DNA of 64,000 bases from Desulfobacterales bacterium (GCA_034520365.1 JAXHNP010000006.1:799001-863000); one strand, 5' to 3'; positions 37,506 to 45,623 are shown, numbered from the stretch's first letter. Notes: a model not told the origin generated them from the sequence alone. Numbers and translations: made by a program.

Positions 37506-37534
37506 CTCGTAACAGTATAGTTTATGCTTGTCAA
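37506..37534 (-). promoter_or_regulatory. Probable ilv operon promoter
   Basis: Reading leftward, TTGACA (37534-37529) is followed after 17 bases by TACGAG (37511-37506), a consensus -35 with a weak -10. Transcription would start near 37499, about 20 bases before the leader ATG. The MITE target duplication ends exactly at the -35 box. Confidence 0.5.
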
Positions 37535-37544
37535 GAACCTTTTT

Positions 37545-37696
37545 CACGGTAAATTTGTTCTATCTATTTTTCAGGCGGGCACGGTGGCCCGCCCTACGCG
37601 ACAATGCCGACATTTTGTAGGGTCGGCCACCGTGCCGACCTTACATGCATGAAACCCCATGGTTATGGGGTTTCTCGTCAGAACAAATTTACCGTG
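37545..37696. mobile_element. MITE-like element, 152 bp, with target duplication
   Basis: Ends CACGGTAAATTTGTTC (37545-37560) and GAACAAATTTACCGTG (37681-37696) are perfect 16-bp inverted repeats. Inside are an inverted GGCGGG-type palindrome, a GTAGGG-GTCGGC-type palindrome and a CCCCATGGTTATGGGG hairpin. Flanks GAACCTTTTT (37535-37544) and GAACCCTTTT (37697-37706) match at 9 of 10 positions. No coding capacity. Confidence 0.85.
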
Positions 37697-38424
37697 GAAC
37701 CCTTTTGCGGTTTTTGGAACTTATCCCGATACCACTCAATCGTCCGTGCCATAAATGCTGCCTGATGGTTTTCATCGCTCATTGGGTGATCCCCGTTTTC
37801 AAGCCGTACCAGCTCCACGGGCGCGCTTGCCAGTTTATAGATTTCCAGGGCATTCTCATAGGGGACGATCGGATCCGCATCCCCGTGAAACAGCAGCAGG
37901 TTTGAAACCCCGGCAAGCCGGTCGGAAATATCAAAAAACAGTTGTTCCCGGTTCAGGGATTCAAGAACAGGCTGCTGGGCGGCATCATTGATATAGGGCG
38001 CCCGGATGGCCTCGCTTCGAATCGGGGCGGCCACGGTGACGATCGCCCGGGGGTTGATTTCGGAGGCAGCGGCCAGAACCGCGGCACCGCCCAGGCTGCT
38101 GCCGAAAAGAGCGATCCGGCCATCGGTGATATCCATATCCAGAAGGTTTGTGATCGCGTCCATCAAATCCCGGCACCGGCCGTCAAATGTGGTGACTTCG
38201 GCAAACTGGCCCTCGCTTTGCCCGCATCCCCGGTGATCAAACCGGAAATAGCCGATCCCGATTTCATTGCACTTCTCCGCCAGGGCGATTTGTTTGGGGG
38301 ATTCGCCATCGCTCATCAGTCCGTGGGCGCCCACCACAATCGGCGGCTTAGCATAATCCGGGAGGTGAAGCGTGCCGTGGATTTTTAAGCCGTCAGAGTC
38401 GAACCACACAGTTTCTGTCGTCAT
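37678..38424 (-). CDS. Alpha/beta hydrolase
   Basis: This 248-residue cytoplasmic serine hydrolase has the oxyanion region VVGAHGLMSDGES. The nucleophile elbow is GSSLGG (about 107-112), the acid lies in FHGDADPIVPYENA, and the His is in NGDHPMSD. Members act as esterases, acyl-peptidases or thioesterases; the substrate is not predictable. The last six codons (STVNLF) and the stop derive from the terminal repeat of the MITE at 37545-37696, so the insertion replaced the original C-terminus. The catalytic triad is unaffected. Confidence 0.88.
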   Translation of the reverse strand: MTTETVWFDSDGLKIHGTLHLPDYAKPPIVVGAHGLMSDGESPKQIALAEKCNEIGIGYFRFDHRGCGQSEGQFAEVTTFDGRCRDLMDAITNLLDMDITDGRIALFGSSLGGAAVLAAASEINPRAIVTVAAPIRSEAIRAPYINDAAQQPVLESLNREQLFFDISDRLAGVSNLLLFHGDADPIVPYENALEIYKLASAPVELVRLENGDHPMSDENHQAAFMARTIEWYRDKFQKPQKGSTVNLF

Positions 38425-38495
38425 TATTTCCCCTTGATGTGATTTTTCAGAATAACCGGGATTGCATTTTTATCCAATTCTAATTACTTTAGCCT

Positions 38496-38642
38496 CACGG
38501 TAAATTCGTTCTGTCTTTTTTTAGGCAGGCACGGTGGCCTGCCCTACGACGACATGCGTCGTAGAGTCGGCCACCGTGCCGACTATCTGTCCGTTAACAG
38601 GACGGTGGTTATGGGCTTTGCGGTTAGAACAAATTAGCCGTG
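38496..38642. mobile_element. MITE-like element, 147 bp, perfect 10-bp target duplication
   Basis: Ends CACGGTAAATTCGTTC and GAACAAATTAGCCGTG are inverted repeats. The flanks are ACTTTAGCCT (38486-38495) and ACTTTAGCCT (38643-38652), an exact direct duplication. Internal parts are an inverted GGCAGG palindrome, a GTAGAG-GTCGGC palindrome and CTGTCCGTTAACAGGACGGT. Confidence 0.88.
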
Positions 38643-38719
38643 ACTTTAGCCTTTTTTGCAAATGTGGTTTGTCAAATATAAATATACCGGCAAAATTTGC
38701 AGATTTTTTATTATTTTTC

Positions 38720-38768
38720 AAACCCTAAACCCTAAACCCTAAACCCTAAACCCTAAACCTTAAACCCT
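38720..38768. repeat. Heptamer array (AAACCCT) x7 before the rRNA methyltransferase
   Basis: Seven in-phase units, five of them identical AAACCCT, end 12 bases before the ATG at 38781. The short spacer TTATTTATTTCT has no Shine-Dalgarno. The unit equals the plant-type telomere heptamer, but the flanking genes are plainly bacterial. Confidence 0.85.
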
Positions 38769-38780
38769 TTATTTATTTCT

Positions 38781-40169
38781 ATGCGGATTAAAAAAGGACA
38801 GGAAATTGAGCTGGAAATAACCGACCTGGCCTTCGGCGGCCGGGGAATTGCCAAGGTGGACGGGTTTACCGTATTTGTCGACCAGGCGGTGCCGGAGGAT
38901 CGGGTCGTGGCCCGGGTTTTTAAGCGAAAGAAAAATTATGCCGAGACCCGGGCGGTTTCTTTGATTGCCCCGTCGCCGGACCGGGTCGATCCCCCGTGTC
39001 CGTACAGCCACTGGTGCGGCGGCTGCAAATGGCAGTTTCTGGACTATGACAAGCAGCTTGAATACAAGCAGCGGCATGTCTCGGAATCCCTGGCCCATAT
39101 CGGCGGCATTAAAGGGGTTTGGGTGCATCCCACCCGGACCTCGGATCAGGTGTTTCATTACAGAAACAAAATGGAATTCTCCTGTTCAGATCGGCGGTGG
39201 CTGCTGCCGGAGGAATTGGGCGACGAGCGCATTGATATCGGTTTTGCCCTGGGCCTGCATGTGCCGGGTACCTTCCACAAGGTGCTTGATATTGACCGCT
39301 GCCTGCTGCAGCCGGATACCGGCAATCAAATTTTAAATGATGCCAAAAGCTACATGAAAACCTCAAGACTGCCGGCCTACGGGCTAAAAACTCACAAGGG
39401 GTTCTGGCGGTTTCTGATGCTAAGGCATTCGGTGGCATATGATCAGTGGCTGGTCAATATTGTGACTGCTTCCGAATCTGTGGCGGACGTCAAGCCCCTT
39501 GCGGAAGAACTAATGGGCCGGTACCCGGAAGTGGTTTCCGTGGTCAACAATATCACGGCTAAAAAGTCCGGCGTGGCCACCGGCGACTATGAGGTCCCGC
39601 TGGCCGGGGAGAATTGCCTGAAGGAGTGCATCGGCCCCTATGAATTCGAGGTCTCGGCCAATTCGTTTTTCCAGACCAATACACGGGGGGCGGAGATCCT
39701 CTATCATACCGTAAAACAATACGCGGATTTGTCCGGCAGTGAAACCGTGCTCGATCTTTACAGCGGCACCGGCACCATCCCCATTTTTCTCTCTGATTCG
39801 GCAAGGGCCATTACCGGCATTGAGATTGTGGAAAGCGCGGTGGCGGATGCGGAAAAAAACTGCCGTTATAATGATATTTCAAACTGCGAATTCCTGGTGG
39901 GGGATATCAAGACCCGGCTCTCCGATATTACCGAAAGACCGGATGTCATGATTATTGATCCGCCGCGGCCCGGGATGCACAAGGATGTGGTAAAAAACGT
40001 GCTGGAAATGCGGCCCTCCCGGATCGTCTATGTATCCTGCAACCCGGCCACCCTGGCCCGGGATCTGTGGATGCTCTCCGACCGGTATCGGGTGGACGAG
40101 GTGCAGCCCGTGGACATGTTTCCCCATACCTATCATATTGAGGCGGTGGCAAAGCTTGAGAAGCGATAA
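38781..40169 (+). CDS. rlmD: 23S rRNA (uracil-5-)-methyltransferase, RumA/RlmD family
   Basis: This 462-residue enzyme methylates C5 of a uridine in RNA. A TRAM domain is at about 1-60 (KKGQEIELEITDLAFGGRGIA). The iron-sulfur motif is PPCPYSHWCGGCKWQ with a further Cys at DIDRCLLQP. The methyltransferase domain has VLDLYSGTGTIPIFL and DPPRPGMHK. The catalytic Cys lies in IVYVSCNPATLARD and the general base Glu in TYHIEAVAKL. The E. coli RlmD target is U1939. The family also holds RlmC and archaeal tRNA enzymes, so the exact site is uncertain. The next gene, trmO, starts 10 bases later. Confidence 0.88.
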   Translation: MRIKKGQEIELEITDLAFGGRGIAKVDGFTVFVDQAVPEDRVVARVFKRKKNYAETRAVSLIAPSPDRVDPPCPYSHWCGGCKWQFLDYDKQLEYKQRHVSESLAHIGGIKGVWVHPTRTSDQVFHYRNKMEFSCSDRRWLLPEELGDERIDIGFALGLHVPGTFHKVLDIDRCLLQPDTGNQILNDAKSYMKTSRLPAYGLKTHKGFWRFLMLRHSVAYDQWLVNIVTASESVADVKPLAEELMGRYPEVVSVVNNITAKKSGVATGDYEVPLAGENCLKECIGPYEFEVSANSFFQTNTRGAEILYHTVKQYADLSGSETVLDLYSGTGTIPIFLSDSARAITGIEIVESAVADAEKNCRYNDISNCEFLVGDIKTRLSDITERPDVMIIDPPRPGMHKDVVKNVLEMRPSRIVYVSCNPATLARDLWMLSDRYRVDEVQPVDMFPHTYHIEAVAKLEKR

Positions 40170-40179
40170 AGGAGATTTT

Positions 40180-40599
40180 ATGCCAATCGAATTTGAACCC
40201 ATCGGCACTTTTCACACGGAGGCCACAGATATCCCGAGACACTGGAGTGTCTCTGATGTGACCGGCCGGATTGTCATTGATGAGAACTATGTCAAAGGGC
40301 TAAAGGATATCCAGCCCGGCCAGAAAATCATCGTTTTGTTTCATTTCCACAAAAGCGCAAAGTTCGATCCTCAAAAGCTGATCCAGACCCCGCCCCACCG
40401 CCAGCAGGCCATGGGCGTCTTCAGCATCTGCTCCCCCTTTCGGCCAAATCCCATCGGCCTCTCTGTTTTGGAAGTTATAAATATTGATAAAAATATTATT
40501 TCCGTCAGACGGGCGGATATGATCGACGGCACCCCGATCCTTGATATCAAGCCCCATATCGAGGACAAGCACGACTGTCCGAGTTATGCAAACGATTGA
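40180..40599 (+). CDS. trmO: tRNA N6-threonylcarbamoyladenosine methyltransferase, TrmO/TsaA type
   Basis: This 139-residue beta-barrel methyltransferase of the YaeB/TsaA family is expected to methylate t6A37 in tRNA. Family marks are IGTFHTEATDIPRH, IVLFHFHKS and the PFRPNPIGLSVLEV segment, followed by GTPILDIKPH. The ATG at 40180 follows AAAGGAG, and the gap from the rRNA methyltransferase stop is ten bases, so the two RNA-modification genes form an operon. The length is at the short end for the family but the core is complete. Confidence 0.88.
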   Translation: MPIEFEPIGTFHTEATDIPRHWSVSDVTGRIVIDENYVKGLKDIQPGQKIIVLFHFHKSAKFDPQKLIQTPPHRQQAMGVFSICSPFRPNPIGLSVLEVINIDKNIISVRRADMIDGTPILDIKPHIEDKHDCPSYAND

Positions 40600-40749
40600 T
40601 GCCAAGGCAATTTGATAAAAATTAAGGTTTTGTGATTTTATCTCCTGTTGTTATTTCCCCAAACCGATGCTATTTTATAAACAGGCGTAAATATTATTTG
40701 ATATCGTTTACCAGGTTTTATTCAGGGGCGTTAAGGAAAGGAGGGGGGT

Positions 40750-41655
40750 ATGCGACGGCAGTTCCGAAATATTTTCTGCGCGACGGATTTTTCCGAGTTT
40801 GCCGATGCGGTGCTGGCCTATGGGGTGGCCATGGCCAAGCGCTTTGAGGCCAACCTGTATGTCTGCCATGTGGTTGATTTGCCGACGGTTTCCGCATACG
40901 GCGAGGCGGTGTTTGATCCGATAGAATATCAGCAGCGGTTCATGGATACGGCCCGGCAGGAGATTGACCGGCTGCTGGGCGATACCGATGTAATGTATCA
41001 GCCGCTTATCTCCATCGGCAATACCACGGATGAGATTGCGCGGCTGGCCAATGAGTATATTGCGGACCTGGTCATTACCGCTACCCACGGCAGATCCGGT
41101 ATAAAGCGCTTTTTTCTGGGAAGCGTCACTGAACGCCTGATGCGTACCCTTCCATGTCCGCTGCTGGTGTTAAGGGGCTCTGAGGAGTTTACCGACCGCT
41201 CAGCGACCAAGCAGTTTCCCTTCAAAAAGATTCTGGTGGGATGCGATTTTTCAGAGGATTCGGATCTGGCCCTGGATTACAGCCTCTCCATGGCCCAGGA
41301 GTTTGAAAGCGAACTCCATCTCGTGCATGTGGTGGAGCCTTCCGGATACAAGGATCTTTTCAAGCTGCCCCAGGAATCCGGTGATAAGTTTAAAGAGGAA
41401 CTCTACGATATGGTCAAGGAGAAGCTGAATTCACTGGTTCCCAAGGAAGCCCTGGCCTGGATTAAGCTGGAGACCAAGGTTTTGGTGGGCAAGCCCTATG
41501 CCGAATTGATCCGGTATGCCCAAATGAGTGCTATCGATATGATCGCTTTGGGCATACGGGGGCACGGGATGGTGGAGGAGCTTCTGGTCGGCTCCACCAC
41601 CGACCGGGTAATCCGTCAGGCGCCGTGTCCCGTGTTATCAATTTGTCCGGAATAG
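40750..41655 (+). CDS. Tandem universal stress protein
   Basis: This 301-residue protein consists of two UspA domains (about 1-145 and 155-301). Each begins with a strand and an ASP-like turn (ATDFSEFADAVLAY and GCDFSEDSDLALDY). Each ends with the ATP-binding G-x2-G-x9-G-S/T pattern (THGRSGIKRFFLGSVTERLMR and GIRGHGMVEELLVGSTTDRVIR). ATP binding is therefore likely in both halves. A strong AAAGGAGGGG precedes the ATG. Usp proteins help survival under starvation and oxidative stress. Monocistronic as far as can be seen. Confidence 0.9.
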   Translation: MRRQFRNIFCATDFSEFADAVLAYGVAMAKRFEANLYVCHVVDLPTVSAYGEAVFDPIEYQQRFMDTARQEIDRLLGDTDVMYQPLISIGNTTDEIARLANEYIADLVITATHGRSGIKRFFLGSVTERLMRTLPCPLLVLRGSEEFTDRSATKQFPFKKILVGCDFSEDSDLALDYSLSMAQEFESELHLVHVVEPSGYKDLFKLPQESGDKFKEELYDMVKEKLNSLVPKEALAWIKLETKVLVGKPYAELIRYAQMSAIDMIALGIRGHGMVEELLVGSTTDRVIRQAPCPVLSICPE

Positions 41656-41669
41656 GGGGGTTGGGGGTG

Positions 41670-42440
41670 TTAATTTTGGGCCGCTGTTTTTGATTCATGC
41701 CAGCCCGTGTCCGAAAGGATCGCCCCGCGCTGGCTGATGACCACCTCCCGGATGGGCACTTCGCTTCCGGCGATTTCCATGCCTTTTTTGACAATACCCG
41801 GCAGCCCCGAGCAGCAGGGCACCTCCATGGTAACGATGGTGATGCTGTTTAATCCCGCCTGCCGGATTACATCGCCAAACTTTTCTGCATAGCCGTCCTT
41901 ATCATCAAATTTGGGGCATCCAATCATAACGGCTTTACCGTCCAGCAGATCCTGATGGAGATTGGGATAGGCCACGGCCACACAGTCGGCAAGCACGAGC
42001 AGATCCGCATTCTTCAAAAACGGTGCGTTGGCCGGCACCAGCCGGATCTGCACCGGCCAGTGGGACAGCCGGCTGTCGGTTGGCCCGTGTTCGGCGGATT
42101 CCGCCTGCGATGCGGAAACCGGCGTTAAATTCTTTATTTGGCTGGACGGGCAGGTCCCCGGCCCCGCGGATGGGTCGCAGGCGGTCTGGTTTTCCATCTG
42201 TGCCAGGTGGTTTTCAACAGCCGCCTCGTCAAACTCTTCGGCTTCGCGGTCAACAATATGAAGGGCGCCCTGGGGGCATTCGCCGATGCAGGCGCCGATG
42301 CCGTCGCAGAGGTTCTCCGAGATGACCCGGGCTTTGCCGTCAATTATTTTGAGCGCGCCTTCGGCGCAGGCGATCACGCACTGGCCGCAGCCGTCGCAGA
42401 GTTGGTCATCGATTTCAATGATTTTGCGTGTGGTTTTCAT
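41670..42440 (-). CDS. 2[4Fe-4S] ferredoxin-domain protein
   Basis: This 256-residue protein has two cluster motifs at the N-terminus (CDGCGQCVIACAEG and CDGIGACIGECPQG, about 15-60). The first is a standard CxxCxxCxxxC site; the second reads CxxxxACxxxC and lacks one Cys (CDGIGAC). A C-terminal domain (about 130-250) contains ADCVAVAYPNLHQDLLDGKAVMIGCPKFDD and EVPCCSGL, Cys-rich loops that could hold another metal. It follows the HD gene by 23 bases in a leftward unit, divergent from a sigma-54 activator. An electron-transfer role is inferred. Confidence 0.85.
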   Translation of the reverse strand: MKTTRKIIEIDDQLCDGCGQCVIACAEGALKIIDGKARVISENLCDGIGACIGECPQGALHIVDREAEEFDEAAVENHLAQMENQTACDPSAGPGTCPSSQIKNLTPVSASQAESAEHGPTDSRLSHWPVQIRLVPANAPFLKNADLLVLADCVAVAYPNLHQDLLDGKAVMIGCPKFDDKDGYAEKFGDVIRQAGLNSITIVTMEVPCCSGLPGIVKKGMEIAGSEVPIREVVISQRGAILSDTGWHESKTAAQN

Positions 42441-42463
42441 ATGTCCTCCGTTATTTTCTTGAT

Positions 42464-43189
42464 CTACAGCAGCACCTGCCGGACGATCGATTTTCCGGTT
42501 TCCGTGTAAAACTGATTTTCTATGATCCGCTCGGCATGCTCGGCGGCCATAGGCTGCTCCTTATGCTTTTCCGCCAGGTTGGTGATCAGGTCCGCATCAT
42601 AGAGAACCTTGAAATTCTGGGTTTCCTCATCCCTTGGATGATGGTGGCGGCCGATGATATCGCAGACCTCTTCGATCAGTCCCTCTGCAGCGCCCAGTTT
42701 TTCAAGGATCTCCCTGGCAATGGGCGGTCCCTCCTCCTCCTGATAACGGGCGGCGGTTGAATTGTGCTTTTTTTCGGCTTCATGGATACCGATGTCATGT
42801 AAGTAGGCGGCAGCCATAATCACCGCCATGTCGCCGCCCTCCTTGGCCGCGATTTTTTCGGCATGCCGGGCCACGCGGGTGGCATGACCGATCCGTTTGA
42901 AATCGTTTCTGAAGTATTTTTTCACTTCAATGGCGATCCGGTCTTTCAGGAGTTCGTCGCGCTCGGCCAGAAGCTCCGGCGGCATGTTTCCGATGCACTG
43001 TTCCGCAAATTTACAGTAAGCCGCGCATCCGAAGTCCATGTTCGGATTGACAAACTGGTGCCCGCAATGCGGGCATCGCCGGGTGGTATCATCCTTGAAG
43101 AATTCGACCCGGTTCTCGCATTCCGGGCAGTCCACCTCAAAAATCGCAGTGGGTTTCCAATATCGGCTGTCCTGTCCGGGACATTTCAT
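42464..43189 (-). CDS. Zinc-ribbon HD-domain phosphohydrolase
   Basis: This 241-residue protein starts at the ATG at 43189 after AAAGGAGG. A longer frame from 43261 has no ribosome-binding site. A zinc-ribbon (CPECENR, CPHCGHQ) is at about 20-45, and further Cys lie in FGCAAYCKFAEQC. The HD domain at about 95-200 has GHATRVARHAEKIAAKEGG, AAAYLHDIGIHEAEKKH and IIGRHHHPRDEE, the metal-binding His/Asp set. Substrate unknown. It is first in the operon with the ferredoxin gene and is divergent from the PAS/sigma-54 activator, likely its regulator (inference). Confidence 0.85.
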   Translation of the reverse strand: MKCPGQDSRYWKPTAIFEVDCPECENRVEFFKDDTTRRCPHCGHQFVNPNMDFGCAAYCKFAEQCIGNMPPELLAERDELLKDRIAIEVKKYFRNDFKRIGHATRVARHAEKIAAKEGGDMAVIMAAAYLHDIGIHEAEKKHNSTAARYQEEEGPPIAREILEKLGAAEGLIEEVCDIIGRHHHPRDEETQNFKVLYDADLITNLAEKHKEQPMAAEHAERIIENQFYTETGKSIVRQVLL

Positions 43190-43247
43190 AATGATGCCTC
43201 CTTTCGATGTTTGACTCCTAATATAAGGCGCCATGGAAGAAATTTCA

Positions 43248-43261
43248 TTGACTTGAGTCAA
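43248..43261. promoter_or_regulatory. TTGACT-TG-AGTCAA inverted repeat, possible operator
   Basis: A perfect 6-bp inverted repeat with a two-base centre lies in the divergent region, 60 bases upstream of the HD gene start. It could bind a dimeric regulator. I found no clear -24/-12 sigma-54 promoter nearby. Confidence 0.4.
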
Positions 43262-43345
43262 AAGTTAATTTTTTTCGGTGCCTCTTTACGGGGAATCCAA
43301 GAAGAATTTGACAAAAAATCGGTGATATAATAAGAACCCACGATC

Positions 43346-44710
43346 ATGACGGAAAAAAAATTCAGGGAAATCCTCGCCAACGAAAAAAATCTGATCCGGA
43401 TTCTGGACAACCTCAAGGAGGGCATTATTGCCCATGATCTGGACCGCCGCATCTTCTTTTTTAACCATGAGGCAGAGCGCATCACCGGCTACAGTCGCGA
43501 GGAGGTGCTATATAAGGATTGCCATGAGGCCTTTGGCGGACCTTTCTGCGGCGAGCGCTGCCTGTTCCGGGAAGCCGATCACAGCATCCCGGATGATATC
43601 GGGTATCCGGTCAATATTTTGCGAAAAGACGGGCAGATCCGCAATGCCGAGATGCATGTCACTGCCATGAAAGACGAAGCCGGAGAATTCATCGGCGTAC
43701 TGGCCTTTATCAAGGATAATACGGATGTTGTTGAGCTAAAGCTTAAAACCGGTCAGATGATGGGGTATGGCGACATCGTCGGCCGGGACAGCCAGATGGT
43801 TAGGATCTATAAGCAGATTCAGGATCTGGCTGCCTATGACTATCCGGTCCATATTTACGGGGAGACCGGCACCGGCAAGGAATTGGTGGCAGAGGCCGTT
43901 CACAACCAGAGCCGGCGGGCCGGGGCACCGTTTGTGCCCATTAACTGCGGTGCGCTTCCGGAGGGGCTGATTGAGAGCGAGCTGTTCGGCCATGTCAAGG
44001 GCGCGTTTTCCGGAGCCATCCGGGATAAAAAGGGGCGGTTCGAATTGGCGAACGGCGGGTCGGTGCTGCTGGATGAGGTGGCGGAACTGCCCAAAGACTT
44101 GCAGGTGAAGCTTTTGCGCTTTCTTCAGACCGGCAAATTCGAAAAGGTAGGCGGCGAAGCGACGATTTCTGTGAATGTGCGGATCATCAGCGCCACCAAC
44201 ACCGAATTGGGCGAAGCGGTGCGCGCGAAAAATTTTCGCGAGGATCTTTATTATCGCTTAAATGTCATTCCCATCCATATCCCGCCCTTGAGAGAGCGCC
44301 GGGTCGATATCCCGCTGTTGGTGGATTATTTCTTGGAGACATTTTCCAGCCCGGCGGAAAATGGGCGCATCAGGATTTCAGATGAAGCGCTTTCCATGCT
44401 CATGGATTATGACTGGCCCGGCAATGTGCGCCAGCTCCAGAATACGCTGCAGTATTCAATCGTCAAATGCAGCAGCCGAATCATCCGGCCCAAGGACCTG
44501 CCCATGGAACTGGCTGATCAGCGGGTGGCCAAAAGCCGCCGCGGCCCGGTCAAGAAGCTGGATATTGACTCGGTGCGTGACGCCCTGGAAAAAACCGCCG
44601 GAAACAAGGCCATGGCCGCCCGACTGCTCGGTGTGGGCCGGGCCACGCTCTATCGGTTCATCAACGAATACCCCTCAGCCGTGCCGCAAACCCTGGAAAA
44701 CAGTACTTGA
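43346..44710 (+). CDS. PAS-domain sigma-54 enhancer-binding activator
   Basis: This 454-residue transcription activator has an N-terminal PAS domain (about 15-130) with a Cys pair CHEAFGGPFCGERC, which may sense redox or metal. The AAA+ domain (about 145-385) has Walker A GETGTGKE, the sigma-54 contact loop GAFSGA (GAFTGA in most members), Walker B VLLDEVAEL and the arginine region PPLRERRVDIP. A Fis-type helix-turn-helix closes it (NKAMAARLLGVGRATLYRFI). It is divergent from the HD/ferredoxin unit. The deleted sfsA converges on its 3' end and overlaps it. Confidence 0.93.
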   Translation: MTEKKFREILANEKNLIRILDNLKEGIIAHDLDRRIFFFNHEAERITGYSREEVLYKDCHEAFGGPFCGERCLFREADHSIPDDIGYPVNILRKDGQIRNAEMHVTAMKDEAGEFIGVLAFIKDNTDVVELKLKTGQMMGYGDIVGRDSQMVRIYKQIQDLAAYDYPVHIYGETGTGKELVAEAVHNQSRRAGAPFVPINCGALPEGLIESELFGHVKGAFSGAIRDKKGRFELANGGSVLLDEVAELPKDLQVKLLRFLQTGKFEKVGGEATISVNVRIISATNTELGEAVRAKNFREDLYYRLNVIPIHIPPLRERRVDIPLLVDYFLETFSSPAENGRIRISDEALSMLMDYDWPGNVRQLQNTLQYSIVKCSSRIIRPKDLPMELADQRVAKSRRGPVKKLDIDSVRDALEKTAGNKAMAARLLGVGRATLYRFINEYPSAVPQTLENST

Positions 44711-45064
44711 AGTTATAGCCGGACGCAAGCAGCTCAACCCCCTTATCCGCAGCTTTTCGAAGCTCCCGGCCGTATGCCGGATCAATATGGTCCGCCGGGG
44801 CGAATGCTTCGGCATCTGTCCGCTGAATCAGAAAAAACATGACACACCGTTCGCCTTTCTCTACCAGATGCTGCAGCCGGTCATGCTGCCTGAATTCGGA
44901 CAATGGGCAGTGACCTGCTCACCGGAATCCAGGGGCACATCCGCCAGAAACCGTTTATACCGGCGTAAAAGCGTGCCGGCATAAAGTTTTGGCCAGTATA
45001 TCGCCCCGTTTTGCCTGGATTGCATATCGTTTGCAGCGGTTTTTAAGATTTTTTCAGAAGCCAT
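44661..45064 (-). pseudogene. sfsA: sfsA with a central deletion
   Basis: The N-terminal part matches SfsA ([30 protein letters not shown]) and runs into a TAG. The C-terminal part ([37 protein letters not shown]) follows in another frame. About 120 of roughly 235 residues are missing. The junction falls at CTGCAGC, which would occur in both flanks (TGCS and LQHL), so a short-repeat deletion is likely. The C-terminus also runs into the 3' end of the activator gene. SfsA is a DNA-binding/nuclease-like protein. Confidence 0.8.
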
Positions 45065-45092
45065 ACATTTTTCCCGTCATTGATTATTGTTT

Positions 45093-45131
45093 TTGAAACA
45101 TAAATGTTTCAATGAGAAATCTTGAAACATG
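45093..45131. promoter_or_regulatory. GAAACAT palindromes, possible operator
   Basis: TTGAAACAT-AA-ATGTTTCAA (45093-45112) is a 9-bp inverted repeat. A further GAAACATG lies within CTTGAAACATGTCAAG, ten bases on. They sit 29-67 bases upstream of the decayed sfsA start. The regulator is unknown. Confidence 0.5.
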
Positions 45132-45157
45132 TCAAGATCAATTAGCGCATTTTTAGG

Positions 45158-45224
45158 TAATTTAATCGTACTCGAAAAAATTAAAAGCCGATCACGAGTA
45201 CGAGTACGAGCACGAGTACGAATC
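45158..45224. repeat. Left copy of a 67-bp inverted repeat flanking the redox island
   Basis: The segment containing AATTAAAAGCCGATCACGAG and then GTACGAGTACGAGCACGAG recurs as its reverse complement at 48770-48836 with a few mismatches. It ends in a hexamer run (ACGAGT)n. Confidence 0.8.
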
Positions 45225-45225
45225 A

Positions 45226-45285
45226 GTAGGGTGGATAAGCGATAGCGCATCCGCCAAATGTTTCGAGTTCACGGTTCATAGTTCA
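45226..45285. repeat. GTAGGGTGGATAAGCG hairpin plus GTTCACG heptamers
   Basis: A second palindrome family with a GTAG head and arms GGTGGAT/ATCCGCC around AAGCGATAGCGC is followed by GTTCACG-type heptamers. The same combination recurs at 59740-59806. Confidence 0.7.
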
Positions 45286-45374
45286 CGGTTTAAAAGTCTC
45301 GGTGGCTTTGGCAAAGGCTTCAAAAAAAAGGCCATTTCCTTTAAGTCTCCCTTTCGTAATTTAAGATTTTTGGC

Positions 45375-45623
45375 ATGCAAATTGAAATCCAATTTGGCAT
45401 AAGGAAAAAAGGGGACAGTTTCTTGAAAACCTGCAATGAAAATATCCAAAAAACCATTGAGCTTGCAGAAGCGATGCTGAATCTGGCCGAGAAGGGGGAT
45501 CTGGATCGAGAAGATGTGGGGTGCGGTGTGCTCTACGGCATCCTTCGGGATGCGGCCTATCGGATTAGGAAAACCGCCGAGGCGGAGAAAGAGACACACA
45601 TGCATAAGGGCAAATGGCTTTAG
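45375..45623 (+). CDS. Small helical protein of unknown function
   Basis: The reading frame of 82 residues encodes a charged helical protein (NIQKTIELAEAMLNLAEKGDL, VLYGILRDAAYRIRKTAEAEK). The first ATG lacks a good SD. A TTG at 45423 has AAAAGGGG before it and would give 66 residues starting at KTCNENIQ, so the true start is uncertain. I do not recognise the family. It precedes the desulfoferrodoxin gene by about 170 bases and is probably expressed separately. Confidence 0.65.
   Translation: MQIEIQFGIRKKGDSFLKTCNENIQKTIELAEAMLNLAEKGDLDREDVGCGVLYGILRDAAYRIRKTAEAEKETHMHKGKWL

Noticed and set aside
38720-38768. Plant telomere contamination, because the unit is CCCTAAA
   Set aside because: The array is short, lies between bacterial genes, and belongs to a wider set of drifting heptamers in the same window.
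43190-43345. A -24/-12 sigma-54 promoter for the HD/ferredoxin operon
   Set aside because: No TGGCAC-N5-TTGC-like pair with correct spacing was found on either strand.
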